From Oscillospiraceae bacterium (GTDB lineage Bacteria > Bacillota > Clostridia > Oscillospirales > Ruminococcaceae), in the NCBI GenBank assembly GCA_009782665.1, contig WRIP01000048.1, positions 1 through 8,136 on the forward strand: a stretch of DNA of 8,136 nucleotides, read 5' to 3'. This document shows positions 1-6,229 of the stretch, piece after piece. Position numbers and translations under genes: made by a program. Each line of letters begins with the position of its first letter. Within the stretch, counting starts at the first letter, position 1. The notes below the pieces were generated by a model, which saw nothing but the letters and a program-made list of their open reading frames with translations, did not search any database and was not told where the DNA came from.

Positions 1-501
1 GACTTTGTGTACAGTTTTGGTCGTGCTGCTCTCTTGTTGCTGGTAGAAGTGTAGAACCATACCGTTCCCGTACGGGAACGCCGTAGGATAAGGGTTAATC
101 CATAAAAGTGCAGGCTGTCTCCGTCCTGATCGGAAGCAAAGAGCTCAATATAAATCCCGCGTAGGTTGAGTTTGCTTACACGCAGATACTACGTAACATG
201 CTGTTGTGGAACTGCATCTATTTTATTGGTAGTGCTGTGCACATGGTTTGTAAACTCAAGGTTGTCTTCAGTGATGTTGGACTCTAATCGACATCCAGTT
301 TCCTGAAGGATCCTTCGAATCCCAGAAGTTCGCTACTGCTGATGGATGGCCCAATTCTCTTAGATTCATCAGACCTCTGTTTTTCGCGTTCCAAAAATAT
401 GTCGTGGTAACTTTCGATTTTCTTCTTCCAGCGACCTGAAACGTAATCCAATAAAATTACAATGATTTGGTATTTATCAGCTATTAGCCCTTTTGTAGTC
501 C
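1..501. other. Region without an intact gene; probably decayed or rearranged DNA
   Basis: No open frame here has a credible start, ribosome site and family resemblance. On the + strand, frame 1 is open from the window edge to a TAG at 52-54, which could be the tail of an incoming gene but is too short to judge. On the - strand an 83-codon frame (284-535) is open and continues to a stop at 566-568; it reads as a hydrophilic, partly helical protein segment that I do not recognise. Just past its end, another - strand frame is open with protein-like composition from about 330 to 190 and again from about 187 to the window edge, broken by one in-frame stop. This could be a frameshifted, stop-containing - strand pseudogene, but I cannot name it and it may be chance. 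No tRNA, CRISPR or terminator is visible. Confidence 0.45.
63..80. repeat. 18-bp perfect palindrome
   Basis: CGTTCCCGTACGGGAACG is its own reverse complement. In RNA it would make a 7-bp GC-rich stem with a GTAC loop. No T-run follows on either strand, so it does not look like an intrinsic terminator. A dyad binding site or a repeat-element remnant are possible; nothing in the window tells which. Confidence 0.6.
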
Positions 502-879
502 ATGATGACGATTTTGCAACCAAATCTACTGACATTCCAGCATCATTCCGGAACGGTAGGACAACTCATCTTTGATTTAGTCTGTCGAAAACCTATTCGA
601 CAGCTACTTGTCTTCGGAGAAGATACCTATATATACTGGGGAGGGACCCCTGCGAGCTTAACCTACTACGATATTGACAGCAAGAGTGATGTTTCGGTTA
701 ACTGCTACAGCGAAGTTATGCAGGATGACCGATATGCCGAGAATATTGTCGAGAATGCTTATGTGGCTGAGATTGAGTGGTTTCTAAATGAAGTCGCTAA
801 TGAATCAGAATTACGACCAAAACATAGTTTTGAAACAGATAAAATATCCCTCTCGCTCATCGAGAGGATACTGAGGTAG
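502..879 (+). pseudogene. C-terminal remnant of a Gfo/Idh/MocA-family oxidoreductase
   Basis: The 125-codon frame resembles only the C-terminal substrate/dimerisation half of the Gfo/Idh/MocA dehydrogenases. The stretch FQHHSGTVGQLIFDLVCRK followed by RQLLVFGEDTYIYW matches the family's beta-sheet pattern, and NAYVAEIEWFLNEV is the usual helix near the end. It lines up with roughly residue 211 to the end of the intact neighbour (889-1827), for example FDLVCRK with LDYIGRT. The N-terminal Rossmann fold, the EKP motif and the catalytic histidine region are absent, and a stop lies just upstream at 496-498. The ATG at 502 has no good ribosome site, so homology probably begins near 520 and the start shown is only the first in-frame ATG. 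No stop interrupts the remnant, and its TAG (877-879) overlaps the next gene's ribosome site, so truncation may be fairly recent. It is unlikely to be a working enzyme. Confidence 0.72.
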
Positions 880-888
880 GAGCAACCT

Positions 889-1827
889 GTGAGAATACTG
901 TTCATCGGTCTAGGTTCAATTGGAAAAAGACATCTAAAGAATATTACCTCACTGTTTACGCAAACCGGTGTCGACTTTACCGTTGATACGTTAAGGGTCA
1001 TGGGTCGCACGCTTGAAGCAGATGTCCGGCAGTTAGTTACGCGGGAGTTCAACGATATTGAACAGCTTTGCGACGAATACGATATCGTCTTTATTACCAA
1101 CCCGAGTTGTCTTCATTACGAGACACTCAAAGCGGTGGTACCGTTTACCAAAGCGGTATTCATAGAGAAACCCGTCTTTATCGATCCGACAGTAAACCTC
1201 GAACTGCTCAAGCTGAAACAGGATGCGCTCTACTATGTTGCATGTCCGCTGCGGTGGTCGCCGGTCGTCCAAAGAATCGGGGAGATTGTTGCCGATAACC
1301 GGGTGATTGCGAGCCGGGTTATCTGTTCCTCATATCTACCCGACTGGCGAAAGAACTCTGATTTCAGAAACAGCTACAGTGCTAACCGTTCACTTGGTGG
1401 TGGAGTTAGACTCGACCTAATCCACGAACTGGACTATATTCTCCAGCTCTTCGGCAACCCGATGTCGGTCATATCTGTCGATTCAGACAGTAATTTTCTA
1501 GAAATTTCCAGCGAAGAGGTCTGCTGCTATATATTGAAATATATAGACTTGATTGTGTCACTTCATCTCGACTATATCGGTAGGACTAGTCGCCGGGAGA
1601 TAGAGATATTTACCGAGCATGATATCATCATCGGAGATATCATAAATAACCGTGTCAGTTTCCTTAAATCTCAAAACACTGAGGTTTTTGAACCTATCGA
1701 TATACATCAAGCGGAGATGAGATACTTCCTTAGATTGATTGAGAAACAGGTAGCGAATATCAACGATATTGAGAATGCAGTAAACACCTTAAGATATGCA
1801 TTGGAACGAAGAGGGGTTGATGGATAG
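889..1827 (+). CDS. Gfo/Idh/MocA-family NAD(P)-dependent oxidoreductase
   Basis: The product is a predicted 312-residue cytoplasmic dehydrogenase acting on a sugar or sugar nucleotide. The N-terminus has the Rossmann motif GLGSIGKRH at residues 7-15. Further on come ITNPS near 69-73, the family EKP motif at 93-95 (Lys94) and GGGVRLDLIHELDY at 170-183, which supplies the conserved Asp176 and probable catalytic His179. Length is close to the family norm of 310-350. The start is GTG 889, because AGGAG at 878-882 lies six bases upstream; this site overlaps the stop of the preceding remnant, suggesting coupled translation. The last eight bases overlap the start of the downstream cytidylyltransferase, so the two should be made together. 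Substrate cannot be read from the sequence; from the neighbour, a step in making or modifying a nonulosonic-acid-like sugar is inferred. The family is certain, the pathway is not. Confidence 0.9.
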   Translation: MRILFIGLGSIGKRHLKNITSLFTQTGVDFTVDTLRVMGRTLEADVRQLVTREFNDIEQLCDEYDIVFITNPSCLHYETLKAVVPFTKAVFIEKPVFIDPTVNLELLKLKQDALYYVACPLRWSPVVQRIGEIVADNRVIASRVICSSYLPDWRKNSDFRNSYSANRSLGGGVRLDLIHELDYILQLFGNPMSVISVDSDSNFLEISSEEVCCYILKYIDLIVSLHLDYIGRTSRREIEIFTEHDIIIGDIINNRVSFLKSQNTEVFEPIDIHQAEMRYFLRLIEKQVANINDIENAVNTLRYALERRGVDG

Positions 1828-2608
1828 AAATATATTAGTAGTAATCTGTGCACGAAAAGGATCAAAAGGGGTTAAAGGTAAGAATATACGGGAGTTTAGG
1901 GGTTATCCCATTGCCTACTATACCCTCTCGGCCTATTCACTCTTCACCGAACGATATTTATCCGATAATACCTCATATACCTTAGCACTCAACACCGATA
2001 GTGATACCCTAAAGCAACAGTTTGCTGCCACCAACCTCGAATATATGTTACTGCATCGTAAAGAATCGTTAGCAGGGGATCGTGTCTCCAAGATCGACGT
2101 CATCCGAGATTCCTTAACCGAAGCTGAACACATAAGCGGTTACAGTTACGATTTGGTTATTGATCTGGATATTACCTCTCCGTTGAGAAAAGTAGCTGAT
2201 ATCGCCGGAATAGTTGACGTTATATCTGCTAACGAAGATGCTGACATTGCTCTATCGGTGACCGAAGCACGCAGAAACCCATATTTCAATCAGCTGAAAA
2301 AAGATGAAGATGGATTTTTAAATACGGTCATAGCATCGGATTTTATCGCACGCCAACAATCTCCCGAAGTATTTGATGCAAATGCATCGGTCTACTGCTA
2401 TCGTCCATCCTACCTGAAGGATTCTGATGGAATCTTCCTAAATGCCAGGCTGGTGGGTAGTTTTATGGAGGATACAGGAATACTAGATATCGACAGCTCA
2501 AGAGACTTTGAGTTGATGGAGTTAATTGCAGGTTATCTATATGAGACTACTGTGGAATACGGCGAGATAAGAGCGAATATTAAGAATATTCTGAGAAAGG
2601 AAGGATAG
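1820..2608 (+). CDS. Acylneuraminate cytidylyltransferase family protein (CMP-sugar synthetase)
   Basis: The product (262 residues, cytoplasmic) should transfer CMP from CTP to an acidic sugar, giving the activated donor for glycan assembly. Family landmarks appear in order: the nucleotide-binding loop ARKGSKGVKGKN at residues 11-22; LNTDSD at 57-62; HRKESLAGD at 79-87; LDITSPLR at 116-123, the counterpart of the LQPTSPLR motif; FDANASVYCYRP at 185-196; and GILDIDSSRDFEL at 220-232. The ATG at 1820 is chosen over an in-frame ATG at 1796: it gives the normal family start just before the beta strand, and GAGGGG at 1811-1816 lies upstream. ATGGATAG overlaps the upstream stop, indicating translational coupling. 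Related enzymes act on sialic (NeuA), legionaminic or pseudaminic acid (PseF). The substrate cannot be told apart here, and no synthase for such a sugar lies in the window, so no symbol is given. Confidence 0.9.
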   Translation: MDRNILVVICARKGSKGVKGKNIREFRGYPIAYYTLSAYSLFTERYLSDNTSYTLALNTDSDTLKQQFAATNLEYMLLHRKESLAGDRVSKIDVIRDSLTEAEHISGYSYDLVIDLDITSPLRKVADIAGIVDVISANEDADIALSVTEARRNPYFNQLKKDEDGFLNTVIASDFIARQQSPEVFDANASVYCYRPSYLKDSDGIFLNARLVGSFMEDTGILDIDSSRDFELMELIAGYLYETTVEYGEIRANIKNILRKEG

Positions 2609-2612
2609 TGTG

Positions 2613-3173
2613 ATGAAACGAAGACGCCTCATTGTGTTTTCGGTGATTGCATTGATAGCAATTATCATCGTTACGGTGATTGTCATTTCGATAGTATCAG
2701 GGCAACGCAAGAATATCGAATTTCAACAGGAAACTTCTGAGCTGTTTATCGAAGAGGATATCCTACAGTCAGATCCCATCCCTTCACTGAATCCCCCCAT
2801 ATACTCCGGGCAAAACCTGAGTGAATCTCCCTTTATTGGCAGTTTCATCAACAGCTACGTCGCCTTCAACTACAGCTCTGCCGATGACGTATTTGCGGAT
2901 GAAGCGTCAATACCCCGAATTAAGATTGAAGCTGACGGCAGCTTCATTATGGCTGTTAATGCGTATGATATTGGGATGGTTACGGTATTTGGAAGGGTTG
3001 AAGTTAAGGATACTCTGGTCAGCTGTACCATAGATTCTATAGGCGATAGCGGATTTATCGGGGATGATCTCGATGGGTTCACGCTCAGATTAGTCAGCGA
3101 AGATGATATATCCTACGAGGGTGAATCGCTAGGTACCATCACTACGGGGGATATTTTTACTAGAATCGGATAA
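2613..3173 (+). CDS. Small membrane-anchored protein of unknown function
   Basis: I do not recognise this 186-residue protein. It starts with a short basic stretch (MKRRR), followed by one strongly hydrophobic helix at about residues 7-29. There is no lipobox cysteine or obvious cleavage site, so it is probably a signal anchor with the rest outside the cytoplasm. Residues 30-70 are polar and proline-containing, likely a linker. Residues 72-186 alternate hydrophobic and polar residues, with phrases such as IKIEADGSFIMAVN and VTVFGRVEVKDTLVSCTI. These suggest an all-beta domain, possibly lipocalin-like; this is inference from pattern only. ATG 2613 is preferred over GTG 2610 because AAGGAAGGA ends seven bases before it. 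It lies four bases after the cytidylyltransferase stop, so it is in the same operon. Its TAA stop (3171-3173) sits in the duplicated target of the insertion sequence, yet the reconstructed uninterrupted sequence keeps that stop, so the protein appears complete. Confidence 0.75.
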   Translation: MKRRRLIVFSVIALIAIIIVTVIVISIVSGQRKNIEFQQETSELFIEEDILQSDPIPSLNPPIYSGQNLSESPFIGSFINSYVAFNYSSADDVFADEASIPRIKIEADGSFIMAVNAYDIGMVTVFGRVEVKDTLVSCTIDSIGDSGFIGDDLDGFTLRLVSEDDISYEGESLGTITTGDIFTRIG

Positions 3174-3176
3174 TTA
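3171..3176. repeat. Left copy of probable 6-bp target-site duplication (TAATTA)
   Basis: TAATTA directly precedes the left inverted repeat and recurs directly after the right one at 4884-4889. Because TAATTA is itself palindromic, it also counts as an outward extension of the inverted repeats, so the exact element boundary is ambiguous by six bases per side. Similarity stops on both sides just outside it. The first three bases are the stop codon of the upstream gene. Confidence 0.6.
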
Positions 3177-3204
3177 AATAGAATCCACAGATTTTACGTA
3201 TATA
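3177..3204 (+). repeat. Left terminal inverted repeat of the insertion sequence
   Basis: Read inward, AATAGAA, one mismatch, CCACA, a short variable part and ACGTATATA match the reverse complement of 4856-4883 at 24 of 28 positions. The nine-base core ACGTATATA at 3196-3204 also occurs, in both orientations, in the palindrome before the transposase gene. Confidence 0.88.
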
Positions 3205-3232
3205 TGTGACACCCATTAATCTGTTAAATAAG

Positions 3233-3345
3233 CGAATTTTAGAGTTCAAATAGGTGTTAAGCTACATAAATACCCTTTCTCTGGTACATTTTACTGTTGT
3301 TTCGTCGTACTTAATCATGAATCATCGAATTTAGAGTTGACAAAT
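3233..3345 (+). repeat. Pair of near-identical direct repeats in the IS leader
   Basis: CGAATTTTAGAGTTCAAAT at 3233-3251 recurs as CGAATTTAGAGTTGACAAAT at 3326-3345, differing by small insertions. The second copy carries the TTGACA of the proposed transposase promoter; the first has TTCAAA at that place and no good -35 box. Role unknown: a duplicated protein site or an ancestral promoter duplication are both possible. Between the copies I see no gene. Confidence 0.55.
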
Positions 3346-3365
3346 GCTTCTGATGAAGTTAACCT
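3337..3365 (+). promoter_or_regulatory. Probable transposase promoter (-35 TTGACA)
   Basis: TTGACA at 3337-3342 is a perfect sigma-70-type -35 box. With a 17-base spacer the -10 would be TAACCT at 3360-3365, which keeps the first two bases and the final T of TATAAT. Its last bases overlap the palindrome at 3363-3388, so a protein bound there would block the promoter. Transcription would begin near 3372, inside the palindrome. The weak -10 lowers confidence. Confidence 0.5.
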
Positions 3366-3388
3366 ATATACGTAATTACGTATATAGG
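3363..3388. promoter_or_regulatory. 26-bp perfect palindrome overlapping the transposase ribosome site; probable operator or RNA hairpin
   Basis: CCTATATACGTAA (3363-3375) is followed at once by its exact reverse complement (3376-3388). Sixteen bases from 3362 to 3377 are identical to 4853-4868 within the right end of the element, so the palindrome is built from two inward-facing copies of the inner terminal repeat, a natural binding site for the transposase. It overlaps the proposed -10 box on one side and the ribosome site GGAG (3387-3390) on the other. Folded in RNA it would partly hide the ribosome site. Control of transposase synthesis is inferred, not shown. Confidence 0.7.
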
Positions 3389-3397
3389 AGTATGACT

Positions 3398-4834
3398 ATG
3401 ATACCTGATGTTATCAAGAATCATATCAGACCCAAATCTACAGAAGTACGAGATATAAATGGTGCCTACTATGTATATCGATATACATCTGTATGGGATT
3501 CTGAAAAGAAAAGATCGAAAAAGAAGACGTTAGACTGTATAGGTAAGATAACTGAGAAGGATGGCTTTATACCTTCACCAAAAAAGCAAGCATTAGAGAT
3601 TGGCAATGTTATTGTAAAAGAATATGGATGTTATCATATGTTTCATTCAATGAATGAAGGTATATATGAAACATTAAGGAAATATTTTCCATCAACCTTT
3701 CGAGAGATATTCGCTATAGCTATACTACGGTTAATGAACCGTACGACTAACACGACAATGAAGAGCTACTACAATGCTTCATATTTATCTGAAGAGATCT
3801 CCGGGTTACATCTTTCAGAGAACACAATCACTAAGTTTATGCGAGATTTAGGGGAGCAACGTAGTCAGATGATTGAGTTTATGAAAGAGTTCATAAACAG
3901 TGAAGAAACATACCTGATTGATGGTACACGCTTCTTTAGTAGTTCTAATAAATCTTCATATGCCAGGAAGGGATACAATACAAAGAAAGTTCAGACGAAA
4001 CAGATAAATGTCTTATATCTGTTTGCTCGGAATAGTAGATCGCCGGTATATTACCAACTTCTACCGGGGAATATTGTAGACAAGTCTGAAGTTGAGCGTA
4101 CTTTACGTGAATCAGAGGTTAAAAACTGTATTGTTATAGGAGATAACGGGTGTTATTCAAAGAATATAACAGGATATATGGATACTGAGAGCATTTCATA
4201 TATATATCCACTCAGAACAGATACAACGTATGTAGATGAAGCATTTAGGTCAACACCAGGTTACAAGAAATACGACGATGCTTTGATTTATCATGGCAGG
4301 ACAGTATGGTACAAGAAACAACCTGTAGGTACAAATGGGAAATACATCTACATATATCAAGATAGTGGCACTAAAGGAATTAAAGAGAATCACTACATCG
4401 AAAGGTATACAGCAGGATATGAAGGTTACACGCTAGAAGATTTTTATAATAAGCAACAAAATTACGGAATGACATTTCTATACAGTAGTATTGATACAGA
4501 TCCAAAAGAAATATATCTAGCCTATAAAACACGCTGGGAACTAGAAGAGTTGTTTGATTACCTTAAAAACGGACTTGACCTGGGAAGAATTTCACAGCAG
4601 AGTAATGTAGCTATGGAAGCGTGGGCATTTCTCAACCATATATGTATAATGATGTTCTACAGTTTGTGCAGAAGGATGGCAGATGCAGGATTATCAGATC
4701 AATATGCAGCTGAGAATTTAATTGGATTAGCTAAGAATATCAGTAAAGTACAGATTAATGACAAGTGGTATCTTTCAGCAATTTCAAAAACAGACAAGGA
4801 CTTATTTGCTCAAATAGGTGTAAGTTTTGAATGA
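3398..4834 (+). CDS. DDE transposase, IS4/IS1634 type
   Basis: The 478-residue enzyme should cut and join the ends of the surrounding element. The RNase-H-like catalytic core is readable: the first Asp in YLIDGTRF (Asp175), the second in IVIGDNGCYS (Asp249), and the Glu in the signature Y-x2-R-x3-E-x6-K with Tyr376, Arg379, Glu383 and Lys390. This YREK spacing marks the IS4-related group. The long stretch between the second Asp and the Glu, with many Tyr and Gly, fits the beta-strand insertion of these enzymes. The frame is open from an ATG at 3344, but that would place the palindrome inside the gene. ATG 3398 is preferred because GGAG ends seven bases before it; ATG 3392 is too close. Residues 1-60 are basic and probably bind DNA. 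All catalytic residues are present, so it may be active. Assignment to IS1634 rather than another IS4-like branch is less sure. Confidence 0.9.
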   Translation: MIPDVIKNHIRPKSTEVRDINGAYYVYRYTSVWDSEKKRSKKKTLDCIGKITEKDGFIPSPKKQALEIGNVIVKEYGCYHMFHSMNEGIYETLRKYFPSTFREIFAIAILRLMNRTTNTTMKSYYNASYLSEEISGLHLSENTITKFMRDLGEQRSQMIEFMKEFINSEETYLIDGTRFFSSSNKSSYARKGYNTKKVQTKQINVLYLFARNSRSPVYYQLLPGNIVDKSEVERTLRESEVKNCIVIGDNGCYSKNITGYMDTESISYIYPLRTDTTYVDEAFRSTPGYKKYDDALIYHGRTVWYKKQPVGTNGKYIYIYQDSGTKGIKENHYIERYTAGYEGYTLEDFYNKQQNYGMTFLYSSIDTDPKEIYLAYKTRWELEELFDYLKNGLDLGRISQQSNVAMEAWAFLNHICIMMFYSLCRRMADAGLSDQYAAENLIGLAKNISKVQINDKWYLSAISKTDKDLFAQIGVSFE

Positions 4835-4855
4835 ATAGTTTTCAGAAAATGTACC

Positions 4856-4883
4856 TATATACGTAATTTTTGTGGTTTCTATT
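4856..4883 (-). repeat. Right terminal inverted repeat of the insertion sequence
   Basis: This is the inverted partner of 3177-3204, matching at 24 of 28 positions. Just inside it the similarity continues as ACC, giving the 16-base identity with the internal palindrome (4853-4868). It begins about 20 bases after the transposase stop. No intrinsic terminator lies between that stop and this end, so transcription can run on into the next host gene. Confidence 0.88.
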
Positions 4884-4889
4884 TAATTA
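4884..4889. repeat. Right copy of probable target-site duplication (TAATTA)
   Basis: This is the partner of 3171-3176. Removing the element and one copy gives the stop codon TAA of the upstream gene followed by TTACTGAAAAGCAGG and the next start, a normal intergenic gap. Confidence 0.6.
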
Positions 4890-4909
4890 CTGAAAAGCAG
4901 GCTTTGATT

Positions 4910-6229
4910 GTGGGTTTAGATTTTTTGATACTGTATGAGCATATTACCCGGGAGTTAGAGAGTAACTGCCTGTTGATGGCTGAGCTTCAAAAACGAGGCT
5001 ACAGCGTAGAGCTCATGCAGCTGATGAGTCGAAAAAAACTTAAGTACTTCCTGTGGAAGAAACCCAAGGTAATTCTGACCTCTGCCATGTATGATAATGA
5101 AACATTGAATTCCTTCGTCTACAACAATGTAGGTAGATTGAACAAAGTCATTAATCTACATTGGGAAGAGGTGCTTTCACGTGAGCAGGAAGAGAGTAGT
5201 TTCTACAGTCTAAAGGAAAATGCTGCTAAATGCGTTCATATCTGTTGGGGGCAGGCCGCAAAGGATCGCATTACGGCTCATGGTGTGAACCAAAAGAATG
5301 CTGTGGTCACCGGAGCATTGCATCTGGATTTTCTTAGTGAAGCATTCAAGAAGCACATGAAAGGTAAGAAACAACTAGCGGAGCAATATCAGTTAGATGA
5401 TTCGCTCAACTGGACCCTATACATAAGCTCCTTTTCATGTGCTTCGATGGATGACACGGAGATTAAGGAGTTGAATGATATGACCAATCTGGACTTTACC
5501 GGGTTCAGAGAGGTAGGACTTCGCTCGATGAATACCACCCTCGATTGGTTGGAACGACTGTTACATGACCGTAAAAACAATCTAATAGTCTACCGTCCTC
5601 ACCCGAGTGAATGGGAAGGGTTAAGACTAAAACAGATGGAAGAGAAACACAAGAACTTTCGGGTCATATCCGAACTGTCCATTCGCGAGTGGATATATGC
5701 TGCGGACAGCATCTTTAGCTGGATGTCCACATCAATTGCCGAGGTATATTTCCTGAACAAAAATTGTCTAATACTCAGACCAGAACCACTCTATGAGGAC
5801 TACGATCCGGTTATCTATGAGGCGTGTAATGCGGTGGACAACTATGATGAACTGTTGAATCGATTTGACGGCGATATGTCGGTGTTTCCGATTGAAGGCT
5901 CGTTAATTGAAGCTCACTACAGTTTGATTCCTGATAGCCCTGCATATGTTAGAATTGCGAATCTGGCTGAAGATATCTACCATAACCCACCCTACGACCA
6001 ACCTTTCTCGGATGGCTATCGACCGAAGTTTAATCTGCTAAAGCTAATCTCATTATACGGCCTAAACCTCATGGTCAAGCTCAATATTAACCCCATGCAT
6101 TTCAGCTGGTTCTTTGGGAAGAATTTTTGTGGGACGGCACAGAGACTGATGGGATATATTCGAAAAGCTAGAGTTTCAAGATCGGATATCGTGAAGAGTG
6201 TCGAGGAATTTAGGAGAATTATCGGATGA
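4910..6229 (+). CDS. Surface carbohydrate biosynthesis protein, glycosyltransferase-B-like
   Basis: This 439-residue, probably cytoplasmic or membrane-associated protein resembles the surface-carbohydrate biosynthesis family related to capsule and CDP-glycerol-type transferases. It starts with DFLILYEHITRELESNCLL (about residues 4-22), a typical opening for that family and part of a nucleotide-fold N-terminal domain. The C-terminal half carries YRPHPSE at 228-234 and DSIFSWMSTSIAEVYFL at 266-282, matching the donor-binding RPHP and following S/T-S-x-A-E pattern of such GT-B-like proteins. GTG 4910 is chosen because AGG at 4899-4901 is eight bases upstream; the frame also permits TTG 4904, only two bases from that AGG. 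The insertion sequence ends 20 bases before the start, so the ribosome site is intact but the original operon promoter is 1.7 kb further away. Its stop overlaps the flippase start. Donor and acceptor are unknown; a sugar-transfer or polymer-modification role is inferred from the motifs and from the flippase. Confidence 0.78.
   Translation: MGLDFLILYEHITRELESNCLLMAELQKRGYSVELMQLMSRKKLKYFLWKKPKVILTSAMYDNETLNSFVYNNVGRLNKVINLHWEEVLSREQEESSFYSLKENAAKCVHICWGQAAKDRITAHGVNQKNAVVTGALHLDFLSEAFKKHMKGKKQLAEQYQLDDSLNWTLYISSFSCASMDDTEIKELNDMTNLDFTGFREVGLRSMNTTLDWLERLLHDRKNNLIVYRPHPSEWEGLRLKQMEEKHKNFRVISELSIREWIYAADSIFSWMSTSIAEVYFLNKNCLILRPEPLYEDYDPVIYEACNAVDNYDELLNRFDGDMSVFPIEGSLIEAHYSLIPDSPAYVRIANLAEDIYHNPPYDQPFSDGYRPKFNLLKLISLYGLNLMVKLNINPMHFSWFFGKNFCGTAQRLMGYIRKARVSRSDIVKSVEEFRRIIG

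Larger units (their letters stand above)
3177..4883 (+). mobile_element. Insertion sequence of the IS4/IS1634 type, apparently complete
   Basis: The element is about 1.7 kb, bounded by 28-bp imperfect inverted repeats and the short TAATTA direct repeat, with a single full-length DDE transposase in the operon's direction. Its coding is visibly more AT-rich than the flanking genes, with many AGA, ATA and AAA codons, as expected of a separately acquired element. A leader of about 220 bases separates the left end from the transposase start and holds a promoter, a pair of direct repeats and a 26-bp palindrome. The element separates the stop of the small membrane protein from the surface-carbohydrate gene; joining the flanks leaves a gap of about 23 bases, so the two were probably adjacent in one operon. 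Intact ends and gene suggest a recent insertion that may still be mobile. Confidence 0.88.

Noticed and set aside
1068..1298. Additional open frames inside the oxidoreductase gene on both strands
   Set aside because: They overlap a frame with clear family motifs throughout, lack ribosome sites, and have atypical composition; they are shadows.
1621..1646. Repeated GATATCAT inside the oxidoreductase gene
   Set aside because: It is a short repeat within coding sequence rich in Ile and Asp codons, explained by amino acid content.
3344..3397. Transposase start at ATG 3344
   Set aside because: No ribosome site precedes it, it would lie ahead of the proposed transcript start, and it would put the palindrome inside the coding region; ATG 3398 has GGAG at good spacing.
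4835..4855. TTTTC-A-GAAAA after the transposase stop as a terminator
   Set aside because: The stem is short and AT-only, the loop is a single base, and no T-run follows.
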